From Chondrilla cf. caribensis (taxonomy: Eukaryota; Porifera; Demospongiae; Chondrillida; Chondrillidae), in assembly GCA_964020155.1 (NCBI GenBank), contig OZ026549.1:3622633-3686632 (forward strand): a DNA stretch of 64,000 nucleotides, given 5' to 3'. The notes below the pieces were generated by a model. The model was given only the letters and a program-made list of their open reading frames with translations, did no database searches and had not been told where the DNA came from. Positions 9,329 to 28,300 of the stretch are shown here, piece by piece (position 1 is the first letter of the stretch; each line of letters starts with the position of its first letter). The translations under genes and the position numbers were made by a program.

Positions 9329-12300
9329 ATGGCGGAGGACGATCTCGAGGATTTTGAACTTGACAAACGATCTTCAAGCTATTGGCAGGCGGTATCAAAA
9401 GTCCCTCGCTTTAATGGAAGTAACTTTGAGTGTAAATCTAAGCGTAACCAAATATTTGATAAAGTTAACCCTTCAAAGATAAGAAAAACTCGTGATAACC
9501 CAAGCAGTTGTAAATCATCCACGGTTACAATGGACTCTCACACTAGTTCAATGTCTTCTTTGAACACCATGGAGATGGATTATAAAACCGTGGATCCTAA
9601 TTCCTCGTCAACTGTTACAGGATTTGTAGCCTCTTTCAAGTCACATTCACGAAGTTCTACAACAGAAAATACTTTCAATACTTCATCAACAGGAGTTGCC
9701 AACAAATCTTGTAAGACTGGTTCCACCTCTCCAACATTTCGTAGTGTAGTGTGTGAATCCGAATCCGCTAACGAGCTATCAGAAAACTCTATACATATAG
9801 CTAAAACATCTGGACTCACTGATGTAGACTCTCCACCGAAAGTCTGCCTTGATGAATATGGAGAATATTACAGTGCTACTGAGGTATCACCAACATGTGT
9901 GACACAGACTACAAGAACAGATAGTTGCAGCTCAAGGAACATTGTTAGCAGTGATTGTATCACAAATACCAAACACAGTAATAAGAAACAAACATCTTTG
10001 CTTTTCTTCTACAAAACCTCTGCAGAAAGCAAGTTTGTTACAACTGAGCTAAGTGAGTTATTTGATTATTAGTGATTGTCAATTATTGCTAAGTACCAGA
10101 TTGTATTCTATTCATCCCAGGTGTAAAGCGAAAACCTCAAGAGAACCTTGGTAATTTCCAGAGACAATGTCCTTTTTATAAGAAGGTGTACGGTACCAAC
10201 TTTGCTGTGGATGCCTTTTCATATGGAGACATACCAAACTGTAGGCATTACTTCTTGACCCACTTTCACAGTGACCATTATCATGGTTTGAAGCGTTCAT
10301 TTTCACATTCAATCCATTGTAGCAAGGTTAATCTTTAGAAATGGTCTTCAATACCTTGGATATACATACATGTTGATTGTTTCCCATCCCTTGTAGATAA
10401 CAGCTACACTTATTGTGAATCAGTTGAAGGTTTCACCTTGTTTTGTGCATTCGTATGACTTGAACACAACATACGATATCGAGGGAGTTCGCGTTACGTT
10501 TTTAGATGCTAATCAGTGAGTTCTATGGGAGTTTGTTAACGTTTATTGGTACTAAAACATCAAATATGAAATAGTCATCAGTGCAGTTTCATTGCACTAT
10601 GAGTTAGTCTTGTGCAGCACCTGTGATAAGGATTGATATATTGTATCTTTTGTCACTGTAGTTGCCCAGGTGCAGCTATGGTACTATTTCAGCTGCCAAG
10701 TGGAACCAATATCTTGCACACCGGTATGTGAGTTGCTTATATACCCACTACTGTACAATTGTACAGTAGTGGGTATAGGAGTATATGTATATGTACAAAT
10801 CTGATGAAATTCTATACTGATTTTTTATACCAGGAGACTTCCGAGTACACCGGCGTATGTTGTCCATGCCTCAACTGAAGGGACTGGTCATACACACATT
10901 GCACTTGGATACTACTTATTGTGACCAAAAGTATGTATTTCCAACACAAGAAGAGGTTATTGACTTCGTTGTGGATAGGGTTAAAAGGGCAATAGCTATC
11001 AAACCGGATACTCTTGTGTTGTGTGGATCTTACACTATAGGAAAAGAGAAGATATTTTTAGGTCAGTGTACTGTTTTCTCTTTGCATTCAATATTTGTGT
11101 TTGTGTGATGTATTTAATCAGTTATGTACCTTGTAGCATTGGCTGAAGCCATTGGATGTAAGGCAGGTGTCTCCAAGCAGAAGAAACAAGTATTGGATTG
11201 CTTGTGTGACAGTAGCATAGATGTACTCACAACCACTGATGTCCTTACTACGGGACTGCATGTAGTTCCAATGAACAAATTGAATGTAAAGGTAAGTATA
11301 TTCATATGCAAAGAATTCAATCTGTGTTCAGTCCAACTTCAATTAAGGGCCCACCAATCTTATCATTACCAAGCTTTAGCGAGGTTAATTGTTTCCGTCA
11401 TACCGGGAGTCAGATTGAGGTTGTCCAAGCTTTTTGCATGTAAAATTCACAATTTAGGTCCAGATGCTAGTTCTTTGAATGGAAATTGTCAATGGGTTTA
11501 CACATAAATTGCTGATTGTTCACATTGATGACAGTAGGGCAGTGTGTGCTACAAAACAAGGTAAGTAACGTTTCTAACAACTGGCAAAGTAGTGAGTAAT
11601 ATGTAAATAAAGTCACTCAGTTTTCATTCTCTCGATAGACGGCTGGCAAGTATCTCAAAAAAGTATATCTAATAATTCTATTTGGCAATTTTTTGAATTC
11701 CTTCAAGTTATTGTAGGGTTTCTCCTTACGTCATTCAGGACATTGAATTGGGTAGCCATTTCAACGTCCATCTTCATTAGCCATTTTTTCTCTATGACTC
11801 ATGTATAATGCATCATAGCAAGGTCCTGAACTTTGTTCATGACTAGCCTTATCAGAGGTACTCATTCTCAGTAAAGGTTGACGTAATTGATGTACATTGT
11901 TTTACCAGCGGTATGTACTAACCAAGATTTTGCTGAACAAACTGCACTGTATATCTCCATCTCATTTATATTGTTTTATCTATTTCATTGTCAAGTTTTG
12001 AAATTTGTTGTTTTGTAGGATTTGAAAGGTTACCTGGGACAGCATTCTCGTTATGGTTCATTGATTGCTATACGGCCAACAGGTTGGACTTATGGAGGAG
12101 TTAGTGATGGTAAAAACTGGCAGATTCCACAGTCCTATGGAAGCGTAACTATATATAGTGAGTGTTCTTGTATGATGGGTGTATCGTTTTTGTATCTTCT
12201 GTACGTATGTTAAATATGTAACTATCTAGAGTTTGTCGAAGAAATGCTGGCTATTGCAGTACCAGTTGGCATCAAATCTCCTATTGATGCAATCACAATG

Positions 12301-12552
12301 CTTCTTTCATAGCTACTTTATTCTGAAATTTAGCTAGTTCACCTTTCTGTGTGCTTCACACATGTACGCAATGTCACTGATTCTTGTCACATTGTAGATA
12401 TTCCGTATAGTGAACACAGCTCAGTAACAGAGTTGGAGATGTTTGTACGTCATTTCCTCCCAAAGAGAGTGATACCTACTGTTGGCGTGGGTGATCCCAA
12501 GAGGCGAGAATGCATGACTAATCTCATCAACACCTGGTTGAAACCACGGTAG
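9329..12552 (+). CDS. DCLRE1A: SNM1A/DCLRE1A-like 5'-3' exonuclease for DNA crosslink repair (8 exons)
   Basis: Exons 9329-10052, 10121-10326, 10397-10515, 10662-10723, 10834-11061, 11137-11291, 12019-12157 and 12398-12552 join in phase into a 595-residue protein. It is a metallo-beta-lactamase/beta-CASP nuclease of the SNM1 family, which trims DNA around interstrand crosslinks in the nucleus. Residues 1-240 are Ser/Thr-rich and low complexity. Residues 221-228 (QTSLLFFY) match a PCNA-interacting PIP box. The catalytic core starts near 250: HFHSDH at 289-294 (metal-binding His/Asp), DANHCPG at 347-353, HTGDFR at 369-374, and the beta-CASP part with [11 protein letters not shown] and RPTGWT, ending with IPYSEHSS and PTVGVG. 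No UBZ zinc finger is visible in the N-terminal part, unlike vertebrate SNM1A. DCLRE1B is the main alternative, but the core and the PIP box favour SNM1A. Confidence 0.93.
10740..10777. repeat. 38-bp perfect palindrome in an SNM1 intron
   Basis: Two 19-bp arms (TATACCCACTACTGTACAA and its exact reverse complement) with no spacer, centred at 10758/10759, inside intron 4 of the SNM1-like gene. Confidence 0.95.
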
Positions 12553-12654
12553 TAATATTGTGTGTTGTGTCCATAAGTGGAGAATGCATGACTAATCTCA
12601 TCAACACCTGGTTGAAACCACGGTAGTAATGTTGTGTGTTGTGTCCATAAGTGG
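12506..12654. repeat. 74-bp tandem duplication across the SNM1 stop codon
   Basis: The sequence from GAGAATGCATGACTAATC through the stop codon and CCATAAGTG is present twice in direct repeat (starts 12506 and 12580). The only visible mismatch is ATATTG versus ATGTTG. The second copy lies in the 3' UTR and carries a second copy of the last 15 codons and stop. Confidence 0.95.
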
Positions 12655-13463
12655 AAATAGTGGTGAGCAGGCATGGATGTGCACCCATACTTAGTCTAAC
12701 ACTTAGTCAACTTCATTTTTATTTTTTTCTGTCTGCAACCTCAAGTGTGACTTTGTATTATAATACAGTCTATTATGATAAAGTAGCTTCCTTGTACTAG
12801 ATTGGAATCTATAGTAGAAGGAAGCTACTTTCTGTGGACATTACAAAGCCTCCAGGCATATATAACATATTATTGTTTGTGGAATAATCATTGGAATCGT
12901 AATTGCAAGCTGAGGACACTTATGAGTATGCATGAGCAAGTCTACATGAGCTCATGATCATTCCATTTCACCCAGGTAGTTGACTATAATCTCCTGCAGA
13001 GACGTCATGTGTTTATTCACTTGCGATCATAATGTTATGTGTTATGTATTATGCATTATGTATAATTATTGCAAAAGTGACTCCTGACTGATCACGTGCT
13101 GTTGCGGGGAACACGAAATTCCCCGTTTCCCATATATACATGTATAATAATAATATTAGCTACGTATATATATAGACTAACTGCAAGTGATCACGATTTT
13201 CGGTTGGCCGTATACGTATATGTAGGGGTGTACATTATGTACGCATGAGGTCATCAAATCGGCTATAAAGCCTATATAAGCCTTTTCTAAGCCTAGCATT
13301 CAGAAAGGGTTTTCGTATCGAAGAGTCGTCGAAGGAAGTACCTGGAGGTACAATTCTACTCGTACCATACCGATGTATTCCTGTGGACACGTCAGTTCAA
13401 CATTGTAGCTACGTATAGTTGGCCTGTGTATTTGCCTTTTCGGATCCAAGATATTATGAAGCA
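12655..13463. other. Intergenic, 3' flank of SNM1 gene and promoter of NLR gene
   Basis: Contains a hairpin at 12780-12831 with 14-bp arms (AAAGTAGCTTCCTT). It then has AT-rich sequence and, at about 13262-13280, TATAAAG and TATATAA strings roughly 185-200 bp before the NLR start codon that could be TATA elements. Confidence 0.45.
12780..12831. repeat. Hairpin with 14-bp arms after the SNM1 gene
   Basis: AAAGTAGCTTCCTT at 12780 pairs with AAGGAAGCTACTTT ending at 12831, with a 24-bp loop. It lies about 230 bp past the SNM1 stop. It could be the ends of a very small foldback element or a structure in the 3' transcript. Confidence 0.6.
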
Positions 13464-19510
<6,047 letters not shown>

Positions 19511-20328
19511 CCTCTGAATGTATTGTGCATTAAAACATCTTTGAAGTACTAATAATTATTAATAATACGGTACAGACAGTGTATTATAACATACGTATAA
19601 TAATGTGTATAATGTATAATATAGCATAATATTATACAGGTGCATGGTAATGCCCACGTGCACGTGCACTGCATATTACACCACTGCTTCAGTATTATAT
19701 ATTTTTATATTTATATTTATTTTATTATAATGACATAGTTCATCATAATAATCTTGAAGCCCATAATATAATATTATAATATATATTATATTGTCCTCTA
19801 TCTATAGCTCCATGGTTGTGGTTAATTTTGTATAATATTATTATATTATATATTTCATATTATCATATAATATAAAATTATATAGAGATCTCAAGGGACT
19901 GGAATTGCATCGGCCATCTTTAGCTTCAACATCCTGCACACATGCACGTATTATGCATGACATCACCCAGCATCGTCCTGTTGGGTCCTGCAGACTTCAC
20001 TGAGGGTGCAAACAGTCTGGGAGTACCTGACCACCAGCTCACAGCTTTAAGAGTGCTAGCCCCATAGCTAGCAATTTACAAGCTCTAATGGCCAGTCCGA
20101 CTACCACATGCATGCAGATTACATTCCCAAGAATTAATCTACACCCTGATTGATATTACATTTATGGAGTCTAACAGATAATATTCTGATTTTTTATGTG
20201 AAATATCAAATTTTAAAGTAAAAACATTTCCTTTACCATGCACGTACATAACGAGTAATGGTCTTGTATGCTTGTAACACAGTGTTTTTAGTTACATACT
20301 ACATCATATGTTCTACAACTAGATAGTA
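19511..20328. other. AT-rich convergent intergenic region
   Basis: Lies between the 3' ends of the NLR gene (+) and the dynein-like gene (-). 19550-19880 is extremely AT-rich with runs of TATAATATTATAT. No dynein C-terminal exon or other gene was found here, which matters for the short C-terminus of the dynein-like protein. Confidence 0.55.
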
Positions 20329-22350
20329 TCAGTCTCTTAACATTTGTAACACTACAGGTAGAATGTTCTCTAGGGTGCCCTTCACACTTGCAAGCGATAT
20401 GCTAGCGAGTAATAAAAAAACAAGGGTCATTACTGTAAGGCATGTGAAACTGTATACGTATTGTATAATACTGCCACACAGTGTGCAAGCTAATACTATA
20501 CATAGGTACATAGGAGGAATGTACTATAATATGCACGTATGTATGCACATAATTATACGTCTAATATCCATCATCATTTGTGTAATGAGATTGAATGGTA
20601 TAGACATGTAGCATGGAGCCACGCTAATATGTACATAGGTACATGTGTCATATACTGTGAGTGTATAGAGTACATATGTACGTATGCAAGGGTAAAGACA
20701 CACACACACAAACCTTTGATACGCATCTCCCAGTTTACGTGAACAGGCAGTAGGAGGCAACATCAAAGCACCATCACCAGATGCAGTCACCGAGTGATTG
20801 CCAACTTGAACTGATTCCAGTGAGGAGATATAGGCAAACACATCAATGCCTTCCACACCGCCGGCACACAAGGAGTACACCTTGTTTGGAAAGGATAATA
20901 TGAAACAGTGAAAAGGGGCAAGTACATTCATTCCAGGGGTACAGGTCTTACTTCTTGCACATGCTCAGCAATTATTCTGATGTCTTTATCGGACACTTCA
21001 CTTCTGTTGCTGTAATACTTGATCTGTCTCAAACAATGTAAAAATTGAGTCACCAGTGGTGGTGAGCAACTCTCATCCTGCCTGTTGTATGCCAGAAAAG
21101 TAGCATGTGCATGCACTGCACACACATTGAATACAAGCCTTGAGCATGTCTGGTTCCTTGAAGTTGAATCCAGGACTAAGCAGCTCAGAGACAGCAGCAC
21201 CCTCATGATCTCCAGGGGCGATTCGATTGCTAAAACTCTTTCAGAATCTCCGGGATGTAGATTGAGGGTTTCTGACAATCTGAGGTTACCAAGCCGCACT
21301 ATCTCACAATTGTAAATAACAGACTGGGATAGCTCACGGGATTCACACAACATGAAAATAACACATCCTGCAAAAGTATAAGTTTAAATACGTAGGATTA
21401 CAAAAGTTAGATCAATGCTGGTAATAAAAATTAATAGCACATATAATACAATCGTATCTCCAAAAATTGTTTGTATGTACGTACGTATACCATTTAATGC
21501 ACATAACTATTGTATCACATGTGAAGGCACCTGGTGGGATATTTGGTCCATATTGTATTCATTCATGTGTGAAGTGTAAATATTGCATTCCAACAGGAGT
21601 TAAACCCTCACCTGAGACTATTGGATGTATGAAGGGATATAAACAGGAGATAGATCAACAAACCTTGTTTGGTTATCCTTTTTATCTTGCCAAGTAGGGA
21701 GGCGAGGTCCTGGTCACATGTCTGCCCAACGTCCATGAACACACAGTGTGCCACTGAGAGAGACTCCAAATCACTATCCACTTGTGGAAGTGATAAATCA
21801 AGTTTACATATTGTGAACTCCTTTTCCTAGCAAAACATAAACACATCCGTGGCATAGTGGGCACAAACATACTACAGTCCACATGTACAGTACGTATGCA
21901 TAGTTATATGCATAACGCTTAATACATACATACGTACATAAATACATACAACACTCAATACATGCATACAACATGAACCTTGCAGGTTGACTCCAGAGCT
22001 GATTCCACATAACACCTGACAATGTCTGAAAAGAATGATCCTTCTTCGTGGATCACTAAAATTGGCTTGGATGGTTCTTTTGAGACTAAATCCTTCAACA
22101 GTGACAGTAGCGGTGGAAAACGAAGGTGCTGGTCATCACTTCCAAGAGGAATTTCAGGCAAGGTCAGCAACGGCAACAAAGGCTGATGGAGAAGGGTCTC
22201 AGATGTGTAACAGTTTGAGCACAAAAAGGTACACCCAGCAAAGAGGATATTCCATTGAGTGGCATCGAATACCCTGCATCAAAAAAGTGCAGTACATGAA
22301 TAAATACATACGTACACATGTATACATATACAGTAGGCGTACATAATGTA
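20329..22350 (-). other. Dynein-like gene: AAA6 and C-terminal exons
   Basis: Includes exons around 22217-21970 (LLPLLTLPEIPLG... to ESALESTCKVH), 21830-21690, 21350-20935 (VRLGNLRLSETLNLHPGD and VFNVCAVHAHATF, the AAA6 lid region) and 20881-20712, ending in AYQR. The last exon is 20401-20329, placed by its pyrimidine-rich acceptor (TTTTTTTATTACTCGCTAG) and by phase. It adds 23 residues and a stop. A longer frame starting upstream of that acceptor would not join in phase. Confidence 0.7.
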
Positions 22351-25300
22351 CTTCACATACGTACGATGGTGGCTTGACTCACCGTGTACCCAAAGCCAAA
22401 ACACCTTCAAACAAATCCTTCAATTTGCGATCACTTTCATCATCCTGTCTATCCATATGATGACTGAAAAGTCTGTTCCACTCATGAAGAGCGATCCCAC
22501 CCTGGCTGTTTGTTGTAGCAAGGAGAGTGGTGAACAAATACAGAAGTAATGCTTGCCTATGAAAGTGGTCCATTGACAAGATGTTTGGTGTGTTTGAGAT
22601 GGTATTGAGTGCTGACATGTCTCTTCGATTCTGTGATTGTGAGAGAGATGTGAAGCCAGGTGAAAGGTCACATTTACATGTGTACACAAACACACTAAGC
22701 ACACCTCCTTCAACTCGTGAATTTGCTCCTCTAAACTGGATAGAACACTTTCACCACAGTATCGACTCTGCTCTGACGTTTTGAGGAGTTCCATAACATT
22801 ACCCATATTCTGGAAGTACCTTTCCAACAATGTCTTGGTCTCCACAGGTTCAGTTGTCTGCGTACTCCCATCACTAAACTTGTTGGAGGCGAGGTATTGA
22901 ACCATTTCATTCTTGTACAATGAAAGGTCTAAAACAGTGGCAGATGATATCAACTTTGTATCAAGCTTGTCCACAGGCATTGAGGTGGAGAGGTAAAGCT
23001 GAAATTTGGAGTGAACTGAAACCCGCTTACCACAGAAGTGGATATACACGCCTTGCAAATATGGAAAAAACAAAAGACAATGTTATTTCAGTATCTGTGT
23101 GCATGTCATACCTGTACTGTGATATATTTAAATATACGTAAAAACAAATGCACATACATAGGTGATGATTGGTATTGGTGAACATAGCCTACGCAGATCG
23201 AAATTAGCAAGTAAACAAAGGTGAACACATGTGAATATCAGTGGATACAGGTCCAGTTTAACATTGAAACAGCTGAACATAGCTCAACAAAATAGGTGAA
23301 ACCTGTGAACCTAGTCAAATATACAGGGTAGAATACTAATAACTACAAGTAAACTAAGATTAAGTCAACATGGGTTAACATACAGTAGGTACAGGTGAAG
23401 GAAGATAGGCATAGGTACACTGACAAAACACTGAAAAGCAGATTAATACAGGTGAATCAAGGTGAACAAACACGGAGACAATGTTAATCTTTTACTTGAA
23501 AACTCAATGTAGGGGGGATAGACAATAATATTATTGTTGAACCAAAGTATTGAATTTCCTTCATGATAGGTACACGGTGTTTGTACTGATGATATGGGAT
23601 GTAACAGGACTTGTTGAGATTGTTTACATGGATCTGTTTGACATTCAATACATTCCCACAGGAAGCCACAGCAGTACATCAACATACGTAGGAGAATACA
23701 TGTACAGTGAATATGTACATGCTCACACAAGTGATTCAATGTGAAACGGAGGAGGTAAGATTTGTTTTGACTTGAAAGTTCCATGAGGTGAAATAGACAA
23801 TGTGACAATAGCAACCAACAAGTACACAGGACTATAGGTTAATTAAGTCAGGTGAACGCAAAAGTACTTCCATGTTAACTGCAGTTTAGGTGAACACAGG
23901 GAAATACAGTACACATGAATATATGTACGTAGGTAAAATAAACCAAGGATGATGGAAGTTAACATAGATAAGCATGGATGACAAGAATAATCTTCACTGA
24001 AAAATAACAAGGGGAAGATTTGGACATTCTTACCTGCATTACCACTGGCAATTTCTGAAAATTCTACTATAGCCATGAGGACAGGATCAATTTCAGGACC
24101 TATGTGATGGATGTGAGTTGGCTGTCCGGTTGTCAGCGCAACTTCAAGGGAATGAAGGAATTCACGGTCCACCTGCCTCGCATCCATGGAGATCATCTCG
24201 GTACCGTGAAGTCTTGTCATCCATTTCAGGGCAACCTCTTCAGGATCAATTATCATGACTGACTGTCTCCACGAAGTGCTTATCACCAGGTAGTCGAGGA
24301 TTTCTCTTCCAGTCCAACCTTCTTCAAGTAAAAGGAGCACTTCAGACACCTCCATCAAGTGAGTAGCCATTGATAGATACATTCTGTCAACGGTCGATTC
24401 CATGCAAGGCAATGCTTCCTCTTCATCTCCCTCGTTCAGCTGGTGTTGACTGTTGGGAGAGGCTGCAGGTGGACTACTGAGGAAGTTGATGCCATTGATG
24501 GCAATCTTGGGCCAAGTCAGGTGCACACCACATGACCTGAGGCATTGAGGCCAGAGGTGCTGCAGACACATATCCCTGGTGTACGGTGGGACTTTGGCCA
24601 AATAGACCACATAGCCAACAACAAAGGCAAGACTACCAAAATGAAGAGAATGTGCATCTCGATTTTCTTGTATCTCAGTGGTCCATATTCCTTTGAGATC
24701 ACTAAACAACTATGAAGTGGAGAATATACAAAGGTAAAGTATCTACAATACAGTTCATGTGTAACACACACTGGAACACACATACATACGTTTGTGTGTT
24801 CACTGTCATATAATCTATGTACATACAGTACACTCACACAGTGTTACACACTATGCTTGAGTATGCACATATGTACTGAAGGTAGTTCAGAGGTTCCAAA
24901 TGCATGACTTCAAATTACTGCGTCTGTATATACCTGAACAAAAGTGGTAATGTCCGTTAGCTGTTTCTTGATTGCCTGTACGTGTTCTTCATACAAACAC
25001 TTGTCAACTGATAACTCCTCAAAGGAGATTCTCATTCCATTCAATCTTTCGTTGTATGCCTGTAAACGTGATTATACCATTTATGTCATGTTTCCAAGAG
25101 TTTGCATAAAAGTGTGATTAATGACCACAAAAACAAGGTAGCTGCTGAGGGTATTAGAATTGGTATTTGCTTCAAACTGGATACAGTGAATGGGAATCTC
25201 GATGAAGTAACTCTCTCTGGAAGAACAAATATTATGCTGCTAAATAAAGATTATCGGATTACAAAGGCTTCACAGTATAGATTACAATGATGAGGGTCTC

Positions 25301-28300
25301 TTAATGTGGCTGGACTATTGAGGATGTCAGATTATGGAAGTTCCACCATACATACCTACAAAATGAACTCATGCTATAAAAAATCTCTCTTTTCTTAAAT
25401 GAGTTGGAGATGCATGGACATATGCACATTCAGTACTTGTGTACGCACCAGCATTTTATCATTCCAGGAAACAAGCTTCTTCTTCAAATCCTCCATGAAT
25501 TGGTTCATGCTATCAAGCTTGTTCTTGAGAGGCTTAACTTTAGTTTCAAGCATTTGATGGTAACTACAAACAGTATACAGCACGCAGAGGTATGTACGTA
25601 TGTAATACAGTATATTAGTGTACATGGAAGGTGCTGTATATGTACAGACAACATTTAGGCCACACAGTACATCCACTCTATTCATATATGTATATACTGT
25701 ACATACATACGTATGTACACCCTGTGAGTAGCTCCAAAAGGTGTGAATAAAACTGCAAGCGGACTTGTGCATACATCAATGACACACCTAATCACATTGT
25801 TGATCCACTGGCAGATATCCAGTACTGAGCTCAGGTCGGCCTCTTCTTCGTGGAATGACAGCTCCAAGGCTGGCTGGTGGAGGTAGGGCTCAAGATTTGA
25901 CAACAAGACATCAGACGGTGTGCCTATTTCATCAAAACTGCTCAGCATTTCTAGGAACCTCTCAATATTTGCCATCAACCTTTTGGCCCCTTTGGTCCAA
26001 GTCAAATCGGCATTAGGAGATTTCACTGTTAAGAGGTAAAAAATTATGATAGCACGTACATAGCTTAGGTACATACTGTTTACATTGCAATTATTTTGCT
26101 GACAAGCATGGTACCGTAAGGACACACGTACACTCACCTACAATGATTACAGCAGATAGTAGCATCTCAACCTCCTTTGACGGAGAATGTTGGCCTCTTA
26201 ACTCTGTCAGACATTGTTTATCCATATTTTCAACTAGCTTCTTTGTATCAGATGTTAGCTGAGCTACTTTCCCAACAGACACTTCATAGGCATGGTAGTA
26301 CTCAGGAAGCACCTATGTACATGTAGTACGTAACAATAAAACACACATTGTTACAATGGGATCTGATAGAAAGTGTACACAAATTCCTCAGCTGTATATA
26401 GTGCAACTTGCATAGTGAGTATGTACCTTGAAGGGCACACCATAACGGCAGTCTTGCGTAGCCTAGACCCCCTTCTTGCCTCCATTTTTATAATTATGAC
26501 GTCATGCGGTCAGTAAGAAGGGGATAAGAGGAAATGTGGGGCTGAATTGAAATCGGTATGGGCTGTTGACCAGACCCCTTTTTGCCGATTGCATTATGTC
26601 ATAATTATAAAAATGGAGGAGAGAAGCTGGTCTGGGCTATATATGTGAGACTACCATAACTGTACTTCTTATCAGAGGTATGTACTTACTGTCAGTACTG
26701 GTAGACATAGTGTATACAAGCTAGGGACTAGTATAGTGCATGTATCAACAGATTGATGTACATACTGTAGAATTTGGGTACTTTACCAAGCAGGTTGAAC
26801 TGTGTTAAACAGATGATCCCACAATACCTTCTCGAGGTGATGAATTCGTTCTTTCAATCGAGAAAGAAACTTCTCATGTTCGCCCGCAATAGCCGTGTCT
26901 TGTCCAGTTTGGCCCAAAAGTTTAATGCAAGCCTGATTAAGAAATTAGATTGAGAATGTAAAAAGTGAAAATATTAACTATGGCTGTAATACACCTATGT
27001 ACGTACATATTTCTTTTCCTCCAATTGTTCAGTTTCTTGCTCCAGTGTTTTCTTCAAGGAATCCAATTCTTCCTCAGCATCCTCAATACATGAGATAGCC
27101 TCCGAGAACTTTAGTGTCTGCTTGGAATTCTCCTCACAGGAGACTTCCAGCTCACTCGAATACCTTGTAGATACGTGGGAGTTAGGCATGTGAACATGTT
27201 TAGAAGTAAATGCTTAATACAGTACACTATAAGGAAACAAGTTGCTTGTGCACATTGTGACAATATGTACACATGTACATACAATAAATACGTATGTGTA
27301 TATGCGTATGTACCTCTCAACAAAGTATTTGTATGACCAGTTATTGACACCCGGAAGTTGGGCTGGCTGGTCCAGCAGAGACAGGTGCATTGAAGACAGC
27401 ATGTGACTGAGTTGCTTTTTCTCTTTTGAAGTCAGATTCAAATTGGAATCTATGTACATACAGTGACAAGGTAAGATGTACCATTCAATATTCTACAGAA
27501 ACAAGTCAACACCGCTGTAGTACATTGCATTTGATGTGCTTACTTTTCAAATGTAACTCTGCTACTTCCAGGAGATCGCTTTGGGTCCAAGGACGATGTG
27601 AAATCAAATTGACAATTCTCAACAACGAGGGATGGTTTCCAGCAATCCGAGATAAAAGATGAGGTGGACTATTGGTGGCCGATAGGACAATTCTCAAATT
27701 TTTCTTAATATTGCTAATAAATAATAAGCAAAGAAATCCTCACTACTGTGTCTGCAAATATGGTCATGCACAATATAGTACACTGGCAACTTACAGTACA
27801 GACTACACAGTCACATTATACAGTGTGTATATACATACGTATGTACAGTAGATATGTCTGTATGCAAATCTCACAACATAATGAATAACGAGTTGTAAGT
27901 ATTTTTTGATTGAGATGTAATCTTATTGAACAGTCATACTTATGTACATATAATGACTGAAAGGTTACATTATGTTCAAAACAGTTCTGTAATGAAGTAC
28001 TGTATTATGTGTAGCTACTCAATAAATGGTAAACATTTAATAGGCTGAAACTTACATACATATACGTATGTATGTATGCATGTACATAAGTGTGAATGTG
28101 TGTGTTTGTACGTATGTATTTACATACATACAAACACACACATTCACACATATGTACATGTGAAATACCTGCACAATATCTCAGTCTACAGAGAGTATTA
28201 TAGTAATACCAGTAGTTACTACAAAGACATCCTCATACTGTACATAAGCACACACAGATGTCCTGGTCATAAACAGACCTTATAAAGAACTTCCATGCCA

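Noticed and set aside
10053..10072. Extension of SNM1 exon 1 to the in-frame stop
   Set aside because: The donor CTAA|GTGAGT joins in phase to the exon with CPFYKK...HFHSDHY. Reading through would give a protein without the nuclease core.
20402..20511. Longer last exon for the dynein-like gene (frame starting MTLVFLLLAS)
   Set aside because: The preceding exon ends in phase 2. Only the acceptor at 20402-20403 with its strong pyrimidine tract keeps the frame.
28079..28160. Possible microRNA precursor
   Set aside because: The arms are too symmetrical and rich in TG/CA and TACGTA words, and no loop of usual size is present. Kept only as a palindrome.
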